Below are positions 1-5,645 of a stretch of DNA of 5,645 bases, piece after piece. Position numbers and translations under genes: made by a program. Within the stretch, counting starts at the first letter, position 1, and the number at the start of each line of letters is the position of its first letter. The notes under the pieces are model-generated. The model made no database searches. It saw only the letters and a program-made list of their open reading frames with translations, and had not been told where the DNA came from. Source of the DNA: Planctomicrobium sp. (lineage in GTDB: Bacteria; Planctomycetota; Planctomycetia; Planctomycetales; Planctomycetaceae); contig JAJDEL010000820.1 in the NCBI GenBank assembly GCA_029259835.1, positions 1-5,645 on the forward strand, read 5' to 3'.

Positions 1-351
1 ATCGACTTCACTGCAGATTGGTGTAGCGTTTGTATCGCGAACGAAAAATTCGCATTGAATCGCACACCGACTGTGGAATTCGTTCGTCAGCACGGAGTCG
101 TGACCATGGTCGCCGATTACACCAAGGAAAATGCTGAAATCAAAAAATGGCTCGACAAGTTTGGTGTCATCAGTGTTCCATTGGTCGTGATCTTTCCAGC
201 AGATAAAACGCGAAAAGCAATCGCAATTTCTGGGCCTTATACAATGGATGGCATCATCGAGCGTCTTGAAACCGCTGTTTCACCCATTCAGACAGCCAAG
301 GCGGAGAAAGAAGCCCGGAAAATTTCTCTTGTCGAAGAAAATCGTCAGTAA
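1..351 (+). CDS. C-terminal thioredoxin domain of a DsbD-like thiol:disulfide protein (5' end missing)
   Basis: The frame is open from base 1, so this is the 3' end of a longer gene; the visible 116 residues are one thioredoxin fold. Seen: an ADWCSVC active site (Cys at visible residues 8 and 11), an NEK motif just after it, an ADYT strand near 38-41, and a VPL cis-proline motif at 59-61. This order (DFTADWCxxCxxNE, aDyT, fGvxxVPL) is the pattern of the C-terminal domain of DsbD and related reductases, which pass electrons from the membrane domain to periplasmic thiol proteins. Both cysteines are present, so the domain should be redox active. A charged tail (AKAEKEARK) follows the fold. The TTG at 55 is not a credible start because it falls after the active site. 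Whether the missing part holds the DsbD membrane domain or only a signal peptide cannot be seen. Membership of the DsbD-type thioredoxin group is fairly sure; full-length DsbD is not. Confidence 0.82.
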   Translation: MDFTADWCSVCIANEKFALNRTPTVEFVRQHGVVTMVADYTKENAEIKKWLDKFGVISVPLVVIFPADKTRKAIAISGPYTMDGIIERLETAVSPIQTAKAEKEARKISLVEENRQ

Positions 352-421
352 TTTTCTCGTGACCATTTACCGCATGGCATCACAATTCGAGTGATCTCAC
401 ACCCCCAATCTTTCGGAATTC

Positions 422-451
422 GTTCACTCTCTCTAAACTCTGGGAGTGAAC
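422..451 (+). repeat. Perfect 8-bp inverted repeat upstream of fhcD
   Basis: GTTCACTC (422-429) and GAGTGAAC (444-451) are exact reverse complements separated by 14 nt. In RNA this is an 8-bp stem with a 14-nt loop; in DNA it is a 30-bp dyad that could be an operator. No T-run follows, so it is not a normal intrinsic terminator for the gene upstream. The right arm contains the GGGAG-like sequence that would serve the short ORF at 456. The repeat is certain; its function is inferred. Confidence 0.55.
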
Positions 452-455
452 TGAA

Positions 456-500
456 ATGCGAAATGAATTGACGGGAAGTATTGTTGTCGGATTTACTTGA
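456..500 (+). other. Short upstream ORF overlapping the fhcD start
   Basis: An ATG at 456 opens a 14-codon frame (MRNELTGSIVVGFT, stop TGA at 498-500). It is preceded at 9-nt spacing by GGGAG (442-446), the best ribosome binding site in this spacer. The frame is offset by one base from fhcD and overlaps its start. It may be a regulatory upstream ORF whose translation delivers ribosomes to the fhcD TTG start, or it may be chance. No known peptide is recognised. Confidence 0.25.
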
Positions 501-1389
501 ATTGAATGGCGTTGAAATCGTCGATACCTTTGCGGAAGCGTTTCCGATGAAGGCGACGCGTGTGATCATTACGGCTGCCGCAGAGCGTTGGGCAGGTATT
601 GCAGCGTCTGAAATGTCTGGCTATGCGACAAGCGTGATTGCCTGCGATGCGGAAGTGGCTGTTGAGCGAACACTTTCACCAGAAGATACGCCTGACGGGC
701 GTCCGGGCGTTTCTGTATTGGTCTTCGGCTTTTCGCGAGATGCTCTCGCAAGTGCTGTTCAAGGACGGGTCGGGCAATGTGTACTCACCTCTCCCACGAC
801 TGCCTGTTACAACGGCATCGAAGACTGCCCGAAGGACAAACGGATCCAAGTCGGTGGAGCGATTCGCTTCTTCGGCGATGGCTTTCAGTTTGCAAAGAAA
901 CTTGGAACTCAACGCTTTTGGCGCATCCCAACGATGGATGGAGAATTCCTCTGCGAAGACCGATTTGGAACAGTCACTGGGGTCGGTGGCGGAAACCTGA
1001 TCATCTGCGGCGAATCACAAGCGGCAACTCTGACAGCCACAGAATTAGCCGTGGAAGCGATGCAAGCGTGCCCGGATGTCATCATGCCGTTCCCAGGCGG
1101 AATTGTGCGTGCCGGCAGCAAAGTCGGTTCGCAATATAAGAAACTCAAAGCCAGTACGAATGAAGCATACTGCCCAACGTTGCGACCCCTAGCAAAGTCG
1201 GAACTACCAGATGCCTGCAATGCGGTCTATGAAATCGTCGCCGATGGTCTCAGCCCGGAAACAGTGCAAAATGCAATGAAAGCCGGGCTGCGTGCGGCGG
1301 CTGGTTCGCCAGGGATCTTGCGAATTACTGCTGGAAATTATGGCGGCAAACTTGGAAAACATCACTTCTTTTTACGTGACTTACTGTGA
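481..1389 (+). CDS. fhcD: Formylmethanofuran--tetrahydromethanopterin N-formyltransferase
   Basis: Cytoplasmic enzyme that moves a formyl group between methanofuran (or its bacterial analogue) and tetrahydromethanopterin. In bacteria it works with the FhcABC hydrolase subunits in C1 oxidation to formate. The 302 residues match the usual Ftr length of about 300. Recognised stretches: LNGVEIVDTFAEAF at 8-21 (family N-terminus), MKATRVIITA at 23-32, TSPTTACYNG at 103-112, MPFPGGIVRAGSKVGS at 202-217 and GNYGGKLGKHHFFL at 285-298 (family C-terminus). The start is not settled: an in-frame TGA at 469-471 limits it, no ATG is available, and the choices are TTG 481 or TTG 484. The latter gives MSDLLELNGV and a better distance (5-7 nt) from GGGAAG at 473-478. 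No fhcA, fhcB or fhcC lies in the window, so the gene stands apart from its complex partners here. Its stop overlaps the next gene by 4 bp. Confidence 0.95.
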   Translation: MLSDLLELNGVEIVDTFAEAFPMKATRVIITAAAERWAGIAASEMSGYATSVIACDAEVAVERTLSPEDTPDGRPGVSVLVFGFSRDALASAVQGRVGQCVLTSPTTACYNGIEDCPKDKRIQVGGAIRFFGDGFQFAKKLGTQRFWRIPTMDGEFLCEDRFGTVTGVGGGNLIICGESQAATLTATELAVEAMQACPDVIMPFPGGIVRAGSKVGSQYKKLKASTNEAYCPTLRPLAKSELPDACNAVYEIVADGLSPETVQNAMKAGLRAAAGSPGILRITAGNYGGKLGKHHFFLRDLL

Positions 1390-3329
1390 ACAAACCGACA
1401 GCGCACAACTCAAAAGACATCACAGACCAGCAATCGCAACTGATTGGCTGGTTTGCGTTCTTTACGCTCATCGCTTTCATGTCGGTCATTACAGCGAAGC
1501 TGCTGGAGACTGGACCGCTCAAGAGTGCGAATGATCGCTCGCGGTGGTGTACGGTTTATTCACTCGTTGAAGAGAATACCTACGAGATCGATAAAATCCG
1601 CCAGCGCAGCGGCTGGGATACGATCGATCTCGTTCGGCATAACGACCACTTCTATTCCACGAAACCCCCGTTGCTCCCGCGTTTGGTTGCGGAAATCTAC
1701 AGAGCGGTGAAAGCCGCAACCGGACTCAACCTGACGGACAATCCCGAAGCCGTTTCCCGAATCATTCTCTTCATTATTAACATCATCCCGATGGGGATCG
1801 CGATGTGGTTGATGATCAGACTTATTCGGCGGTACTGCGAGAATCTGTTTGGGCAATTGTTCCTCATTACCGCGACCTGCTGGGCAACGCTACTCGTTCC
1901 GTTCCTGAGTGTTTTTAACAACCACACCATCGGGACAACGTTTATTATTTATTCTCTTTATCTAGCGATATCGATCGTCGTCGAAGAAAAAGAGAAGGAG
2001 TGGAGGTACGCGCTATGTGGGCTGTTTGCAGCATTCGGTGTGTGCAATGAACTGCCAGCCGCAGCCTACGGTCTGGCTCTGTTCTTCATCTTATTGAAAT
2101 CAGACCGGAAGAAGACGTTGGCTTATTTTGTCCCGTTGGCGCTTGTTCCGCTCGGAGCATTCTTTCTGACGAACTACCACGCGACCGGTGGGTGGAAGCC
2201 TTTCTACTTATATTATGGCACGGAAAAATATCGATTCATCTTTGAAGGAAAGCCGAGCTATTGGATGAGTCCGCAAGGGATCGACCAAAGCAAAGATTCC
2301 TTCCCGGTCTACTTGATGCACTGCACTATCGGGCATCACGGGATTTATTCTCTGACACCGATTTTCCTGGTGACGCTTGTCGGCTGGTTGACGCCGAATC
2401 TCTGGTGGAAGTCAAAGCTGAACAAGTTTCATCTACTCGGTTTGGGACTCACCGTGATCGTCATCGGGTTCTACATGACAAAAACAGAGAACTACAACTA
2501 CGGCGGCATGAGCGTCGCACTGCGGTGGACGCTCTGGCTGATTCCATTCTGGATTCTGGCAATGATCCCGCTGCTGAATCGGTTCGGAAACAGCATCTAC
2601 TTGAAGATTCCAGTCCTCGTCTTTTTATGCGTCTCGCTCTTTTCTGCCTGGTATCCTTCGAACAGCCCTTGGACGAAACCCTGGTTATTCAACGTGATGA
2701 ACAGTTGGGACTGGATCGACTACAGCAGTCCAAAACCGAAGTTCAACCAGAAAGTGTACTCGTGGATCGGAGCCGTACCTGGTGGAGAAAAGAATGACAA
2801 CTACTGGATCAGGCTGGAAGCTCAGAACCCGGACGGCTCGACCAATTCAATCCATCTTCAAGATGCTGGACCAACAGCCGCTGGAAAGCGGCTCGTCTTA
2901 GTTGTTCGCAATGGATATGAAAAAGTCTATTTGTTTGATGTCCAGCTTCTCGGTCAAGGCAAGCCTCCGATCGATTTCATTCGGAATACCGATGGGTCTG
3001 AACTGACTCCTGAGGAATTGAGTTTCTTCAGAGGCGTTCCGAAGCGACGCGCGTATGGAAGTTCCCGAATCCGCTATGTTTTCACCGATATTCGAACCGA
3101 CGCCTTCAAGTCCCACATCGGCTACACATACACCGACGTGAAGAACGGCAGCCGTAAGAAACTGCGCTATCAACGAGACGTCTGGTTCAGTCAGGAAGTC
3201 CCATTCGGAGTCTTTCAATTTGAAGACAAAGTGTCAGACTCAAACACGAAGGAACTCCTCAGCCGTAAACTCTGGAAGATCACCGCCGCAGGGTCGTTTC
3301 TGCCAAGACAGACTATCGAGGAAAAGTAG
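1386..3329 (+). CDS. Polytopic membrane protein, probable GT-C (ArnT/PMT-like) glycosyltransferase
   Basis: The 647 residues form a membrane part followed by a soluble tail. Hydrophobic segments lie near residues 20-40, 123-147, 156-175, 181-199, 207-222, 224-238, 244-263, 320-336, 350-364, 381-397 and 406-422, about 10-11 helices. The long loop after helix 1 carries NDRSRWCTVYSLVEENTYEID (49-69) and then HFYSTKPPLLP (88-98). An acidic residue just after helix 1, then a 'KPPL' motif about 40 residues later and an amphipathic stretch, is the arrangement of GT39/ArnT-type GT-C enzymes, which transfer sugars from polyprenyl phosphate donors outside the cytoplasmic membrane; Asp50 would be the candidate catalytic residue. 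Residues 423-647 are hydrophilic and not recognised. The GTG start at 1386 overlaps the fhcD stop (GTGA) and has no clear Shine-Dalgarno, so translation is probably coupled to fhcD. Substrate and acceptor are unknown. Membrane protein: sure; GT-C assignment: inferred from loop layout. Confidence 0.8.
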   Translation: MNKPTAHNSKDITDQQSQLIGWFAFFTLIAFMSVITAKLLETGPLKSANDRSRWCTVYSLVEENTYEIDKIRQRSGWDTIDLVRHNDHFYSTKPPLLPRLVAEIYRAVKAATGLNLTDNPEAVSRIILFIINIIPMGIAMWLMIRLIRRYCENLFGQLFLITATCWATLLVPFLSVFNNHTIGTTFIIYSLYLAISIVVEEKEKEWRYALCGLFAAFGVCNELPAAAYGLALFFILLKSDRKKTLAYFVPLALVPLGAFFLTNYHATGGWKPFYLYYGTEKYRFIFEGKPSYWMSPQGIDQSKDSFPVYLMHCTIGHHGIYSLTPIFLVTLVGWLTPNLWWKSKLNKFHLLGLGLTVIVIGFYMTKTENYNYGGMSVALRWTLWLIPFWILAMIPLLNRFGNSIYLKIPVLVFLCVSLFSAWYPSNSPWTKPWLFNVMNSWDWIDYSSPKPKFNQKVYSWIGAVPGGEKNDNYWIRLEAQNPDGSTNSIHLQDAGPTAAGKRLVLVVRNGYEKVYLFDVQLLGQGKPPIDFIRNTDGSELTPEELSFFRGVPKRRAYGSSRIRYVFTDIRTDAFKSHIGYTYTDVKNGSRKKLRYQRDVWFSQEVPFGVFQFEDKVSDSNTKELLSRKLWKITAAGSFLPRQTIEEK

Positions 3330-3380
3330 CAAACCCCGAGCCGATTATTTCCAATGAACGGCTTACGAAAAAACGATGCC

Positions 3381-4565
3381 TTACTCAACCGTTTTACTCT
3401 GTGCGTATGAGCCGAGGACTTCAAGTCGTACGGCTTTTCTTTCCAGCGCACTCAGAGCTTTTTTGATCTTCGCATCTTTTGAATGACCCTCGAAGTCCAG
3501 GAAGAACAAATAACCTGTTTCTGGTCCCCGCAGCGGGAATGATTCGATCCAGGTGAGGTTGATTTTGTTCGTCTTAAACGCATTCAATGCGTCCGTGAGT
3601 GAACCAGGGCTATGAGGAATTTGAAGAAGCAAAGCTGTACGATCTCTGCCGGTCGATTTCGTATCCTGATCTCCGATAATGGCGAATCGAGTAATGTTGT
3701 GGGCATTGTCTTCGATGGATTCGGCGACAATGTCGAGGCTGTATTGCACTGCCGCCTGACGGCTGGCAATCGCACCGGCTCCTGGTTTACTTTGCGCCAA
3801 GGCTGCTGCGGTGGATGTGCTGGTCACATCGTACAATTTCGCGAGAGGCATGTTTCTCGCCAGCCAGTCCCGGCACTGCGAGAGCGCTTGAGGTTTACTG
3901 TAAATTTCCGTGATCTCACTTCGTGGTGAACGAGAGAGCAGATTGTGGTGGACAGAAATTTGAACTTCACCACAGATTCGCAAAGGCAGCCGGGTAAACA
4001 TATCGAGTGTATCGACAATGCGACCATCGGTGCTGTTTTCAATAGGAACGATTCCGAACTCGGCGTGCCCTTTGTTGACTTCTTCAAAGACTGACGCAAT
4101 CGAATTCACTGGAATGAGATCTGCGGTCTTTCCGAACTTTTCCAGCGCCGCCAAGTGTGTGAAGCTGAATTGTGGTCCCAAGTACGCGACACGAACTTCT
4201 TTGACTTTCTCTCGCGCGGAACTCAGTATTTCGCGAAAGATGCTTTGGACAACTTCGTTATCGATTGCACCTTTGTTGTATCCTTCGAGTTGTTCCCACA
4301 ATTCTCGTTCAATTTGAGGATCGAACCAGACTTCGCGGCGGTCCGTCAGTTGTTGCAGTTCCGCAACCGTCAACTTGAGGCGTTCGTTTAACAACTTCAC
4401 GATCTCGCGATCAATCGATTTCAAGCGAACGACTGGGCTGACTTTCCTCGGACTCGGTGCCGGATCAGGCTTTTTTGCAGCAGGTTTCTTCGAAACCGAC
4501 TTCTTAGGAGCAGACTTTTTCGGCGGAGCGGGGCGAGTTTTACGAGTCGTCTTTTTCTTGGCCAT
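3381..4565 (-). CDS. pheA: Bifunctional chorismate mutase/prephenate dehydratase (P-protein)
   Basis: Converts chorismate to prephenate and prephenate to phenylpyruvate in phenylalanine synthesis. Layout of the 394 residues: a basic Lys/Pro/Ala/Ser tail (1-44); an AroQ-type chorismate mutase domain (about 45-122, with [15 protein letters not shown] and an NKG...FREILSS helix); the prephenate dehydratase domain (124-300, starting [17 protein letters not shown]); and an ACT regulatory domain (about 308-388). The dehydratase keeps VPIENSTDG (173-181) and the NITRF active-site motif (290-294), so it should be active. The ACT Phe-binding motifs depart from consensus: GSL (321-323) for GAL, and ESFP (341-344) for ESRP. 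The mutase domain lacks an obvious equivalent of the E. coli Lys39, so mutase activity is less certain. Typical bacterial P-proteins have no such tail and are about 360-390 residues. ATG at 4565 is preceded 9 nt away by AGAGA, a weak ribosome binding site buried in leader structure. Converges on the GT-C gene across 51 bp. Confidence 0.95.
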   Translation of the reverse strand: MAKKKTTRKTRPAPPKKSAPKKSVSKKPAAKKPDPAPSPRKVSPVVRLKSIDREIVKLLNERLKLTVAELQQLTDRREVWFDPQIERELWEQLEGYNKGAIDNEVVQSIFREILSSAREKVKEVRVAYLGPQFSFTHLAALEKFGKTADLIPVNSIASVFEEVNKGHAEFGIVPIENSTDGRIVDTLDMFTRLPLRICGEVQISVHHNLLSRSPRSEITEIYSKPQALSQCRDWLARNMPLAKLYDVTSTSTAAALAQSKPGAGAIASRQAAVQYSLDIVAESIEDNAHNITRFAIIGDQDTKSTGRDRTALLLQIPHSPGSLTDALNAFKTNKINLTWIESFPLRGPETGYLFFLDFEGHSKDAKIKKALSALERKAVRLEVLGSYAQSKTVE

Positions 4566-4622
4566 CGGATGCTGTCTCTATCAGAGAATAATGTTCGCTT
4601 GTCTCAACAAGCGATGCATCCG
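4566..4622 (-). promoter_or_regulatory. Predicted three-way-junction RNA leader abutting the pheA start codon
   Basis: Read on the minus strand, CGGATGC (4622-4616) pairs perfectly with GCATCCG (4572-4566), which touches the pheA ATG. Inside this 7-bp closing stem sit two hairpins: TCGCTTG-TTGAGA-CAAGCGA (4614-4595, 7 bp, 6-nt loop) and TCTCT-GAT-AGAGA (4587-4575, 5 bp, 3-nt loop). The linkers are A, ACATTAT and CA. The second hairpin holds AGAGA, the only Shine-Dalgarno-like sequence for pheA, at 9-nt spacing. The loop GAGA of hairpin 1 could pair instead with the TCTC strand of hairpin 2, which would free AGAGA. Complementarity is read directly; folding in the cell and a regulatory role are inferred. 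It matches no riboswitch class I recognise. Confidence 0.5.
4581..4619 (-). other. Candidate leader-peptide ORF upstream of pheA
   Basis: A 12-codon frame, MHRLLRQANIIL, starts at ATG 4619 and stops with TGA at 4583-4581, 15 nt before the pheA start. GAGAGG (4630-4625) lies 5 nt upstream, a better ribosome binding site than that of pheA. The ORF runs through the first hairpin and into the second, so a translating ribosome would open the leader structure. It has no Phe, Tyr or Trp codons, which argues against classical Phe attenuation. A second short frame without a ribosome binding site (4651-4604, MNFNMADERHGCIAC) overlaps it. It could be chance. Confidence 0.3.
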
Positions 4623-4674
4623 TGCCTCTCATCAGCCATGTTAAAATTCATGAGATGTTGTTGAACGTTTGGAG

Positions 4675-4703
4675 GTTGTACAGGTCGTCTTGACGAGTGT
4701 CAA
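4675..4703 (-). promoter_or_regulatory. pheA: Candidate sigma-70-type promoter for pheA
   Basis: On the minus strand a perfect -35 box TTGACA (4703-4698) is followed after exactly 17 bp by TACAAC (4680-4675), which matches TATAAT at 4 of 6 positions. Transcription would start near 4668, leaving a leader of about 100 nt before the pheA ATG. The position, in the 310-bp gap behind the secretion gene, suits a separate pheA promoter. Housekeeping promoter rules in planctomycetes are less well established than in E. coli, hence the moderate confidence. Confidence 0.42.
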
Positions 4704-4704
4704 G
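4689..4704 (-). promoter_or_regulatory. Dyad overlapping the pheA -35 box, possible operator
   Basis: CTTGAC (4689-4694) and GTCAAG (4699-4704) are exact reverse complements separated by 4 bp, a 16-bp dyad of the size bound by dimeric helix-turn-helix regulators. One half-site contains most of the -35 hexamer, so a bound protein would block the promoter. No regulator gene is visible in the window. The dyad is seen; the operator role is inferred. Confidence 0.35.
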
Positions 4705-4875
4705 CTTGCCGCCGCTCATTTCAGATACAACATTGAGTCGCAACCACTTACTATAAAACATCTTACGGAACCATCTCCACGCGAGCTCCAAGTCGCAAAC
4801 GTAATCGGTTCTGCCGATCATCCTGCCTGTCTATCCTATTTTGAAGGCCGAAGAAACCAAGCCCGATCCAGGAAG
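4705..4875. other. Non-coding remainder of the gap between the GspF-family gene and pheA
   Basis: No credible gene is seen here. The stretch holds a direct repeat of AGTCGCAA (4736-4743 and 4791-4798) and a 5-bp hairpin, ATCGG-N5-CCGAT (4804-4818). On the minus strand the hairpin is followed only by a poor T-rich stretch (TTACGTTTG), so it is at best a weak terminator for the secretion gene. Confidence 0.4.
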
Positions 4876-5645
4876 TCAAATTTCATTCGCCATGTCGATC
4901 GCATCATTCAGCATTCCGACATACCAGAGAATAATCGTGAAGACGACGTAAATAATGAATCCAGCAACGGCAAGCCAACAGGCCCAACCTGCTGCTGAGG
5001 CGAGGAGTTTTAAACTTCGTCGGGCATTTTCTTCGAATTGCGGACTGAGCCGGTCCAGGGCCTCTGGAACTGTTCCGGTCGTCTCAGCGACATCAACGGT
5101 TTGAATGAATTCCATTGAAAACAAGCCGCTCATATTGAAAGCGTCCGTAAGTGTTTCCCCATTCGTCACATCACGAATAATTCCATTCGTGGCAGAGATG
5201 AATGCTCCGTTTGAGGTTGCTCGCAGGCTCGCTTCAAGGCTGTCGTCAATGGGCATCCCGGCGTTTTGAGTCAAATGAAACGCCCAGGAAAACCTTGCCA
5301 CCGCAAAATCCTGAAGGCACCTCCCAACGATGGGAATGGACATGAGCGCCCGATGTATGATTTTCTGTCCAGCCAGTGACCGTGTTGCGAGTTTGTAGAG
5401 TATGAAAAGAGTGAAGATTCCCATAACCCAGAAGCTAAGCCAGGTCATCGCTCCTGAGGCTCCCAAAAGCCCCCAACCGAGGACGTCAAACGACGTTCCA
5501 GTGGAATCTCCGATCAGGCCCAGCAAGAAAATCATTCCGGCAATGACGACTATTGCAATAGATAGCTGCACGACCGGAATTGTGATTTGTGAAATAAAAT
5601 CTCTGCGCAGGCGAATGTTGTTCTCATAGTGGACAGAGAGAGCCT
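4876..5645 (-). CDS. Type II secretion/type IV pilus GspF/PilC-family inner-membrane protein (5' end missing)
   Basis: GspF/PilC proteins are the inner-membrane platform of type II secretion and type IV pilus machines, contacting the assembly ATPase. The frame stays open to the window edge, giving 255 visible residues. They start with a YENNIRLRRDF segment that ends the first T2SSF domain, then membrane helices near 24-44 and 66-84, the second T2SSF domain (about 98-215) and a last helix (about 218-243). Typical motifs of the second domain are IPIVGRCLQDFAVARFSWAF (103-122), LTQNAGMPIDDSLEAS (124-139) and VAETTGTVPEALDRLSPQFEE (185-205). The GTG at 5571 falls inside the first transmembrane region and is not the start. 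The two central helices are separated by about 20 residues of Gly-rich loop. The start, the first domain and any neighbouring gspE/pilT-like genes lie outside the window, so the exact machine cannot be named. Confidence 0.9.
   Translation of the reverse strand, partial: ALSVHYENNIRLRRDFISQITIPVVQLSIAIVVIAGMIFLLGLIGDSTGTSFDVLGWGLLGASGAMTWLSFWVMGIFTLFILYKLATRSLAGQKIIHRALMSIPIVGRCLQDFAVARFSWAFHLTQNAGMPIDDSLEASLRATSNGAFISATNGIIRDVTNGETLTDAFNMSGLFSMEFIQTVDVAETTGTVPEALDRLSPQFEENARRSLKLLASAAGWACWLAVAGFIIYVVFTIILWYVGMLNDAIDMANEI

Noticed and set aside
379..395. ATCAC-N7-GTGAT dyad after the DsbD-like gene
   Set aside because: Five-bp arms are expected by chance, and there is no T-run or promoter element beside it.
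638..1139. Two 120-codon plus-strand frames inside fhcD
   Set aside because: They are other-frame shadows of fhcD, with low-complexity composition and no family resemblance.
2261..2797. 178-codon plus-strand frame inside the GT-C gene
   Set aside because: Charged, domain-free sequence in the alternate frame of a well-supported membrane protein gene.
3338..3364. Inverted repeat AGCCG...CGGCT between the convergent GT-C gene and pheA, as a shared terminator
   Set aside because: The stem is only 5-6 bp with a 15-nt loop and no T-run follows on either strand.
4604..4651. Frame MNFNMADERHGCIAC as a Phe attenuation leader peptide
   Set aside because: It has one Phe codon and no ribosome binding site, unlike the Phe-rich peptides of known pheA attenuators.
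4627..4655. TCTCAT/ATGAGA inverted repeat in the pheA leader
   Set aside because: Six bp with a 17-nt loop is weak and it is not nested with the junction helices.
4669..4998. 109-codon plus-strand frame starting at TTG
   Set aside because: It runs antisense into the GspF-family gene, has no recognisable domain and crosses the pheA promoter region.
1..5645. CRISPR array, tRNA/rRNA genes, insertion sequence or phage genes
   Set aside because: No regularly spaced repeats, no transposase or integrase motifs, no terminal repeats and no tRNA-like cloverleaf with conserved loops were found.

Overview
The window looks like a bacterial chromosome segment of mid G+C content, most likely from the Planctomycetota. 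This is an inference. It rests on a bacterial-type tetrahydromethanopterin-linked formyltransferase (known from planctomycetes and methylotrophic proteobacteria), a P-protein with an ESFP variant of its ACT motif and a lysine-rich tail, and single genes of unrelated function placed side by side. No 16S or other taxonomic marker is present.

Layout. Plus strand: the 3' end of a DsbD-like thioredoxin-domain gene (1-351). A 129-bp spacer follows, with a perfect 8-bp inverted repeat and a short ORF that has a better ribosome binding site than the gene after it. Next come fhcD (formylmethanofuran:tetrahydromethanopterin formyltransferase, 481-1389) and, overlapping it by 4 bp, a 647-residue polytopic membrane protein that looks like a GT-C/ArnT-type glycosyltransferase (1386-3329). 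Minus strand, convergent: pheA (chorismate mutase/prephenate dehydratase, 3381-4565), a 310-bp gap, and the 3' part of a type II secretion/type IV pilus GspF/PilC-family inner-membrane gene (4876-5645, running off the window).

The genes do not form one pathway. FhcD belongs to C1 transfer, PheA to phenylalanine synthesis, the DsbD-like domain to envelope thiol redox, and the other two are membrane proteins. The only strong coupling signal is the GTGA overlap between fhcD and the GT-C gene.

The least expected part is the pheA upstream region. Reading the minus strand, there is a TTGACA-17-TACAAC promoter candidate, with a 16-bp dyad (CTTGAC-N4-GTCAAG) over its -35 box. About 100 nt of leader follow. 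Its last 57 nt can fold into a three-way junction that closes directly against the pheA start codon and buries the only Shine-Dalgarno-like sequence. A 12-codon ORF with its own good ribosome binding site lies inside that structure. The peptide has no aromatic residues, so this is not textbook Phe attenuation. PheA also departs from consensus in its ACT-domain Phe-binding motif, so control may have moved from allostery to the leader. That last step is speculation.
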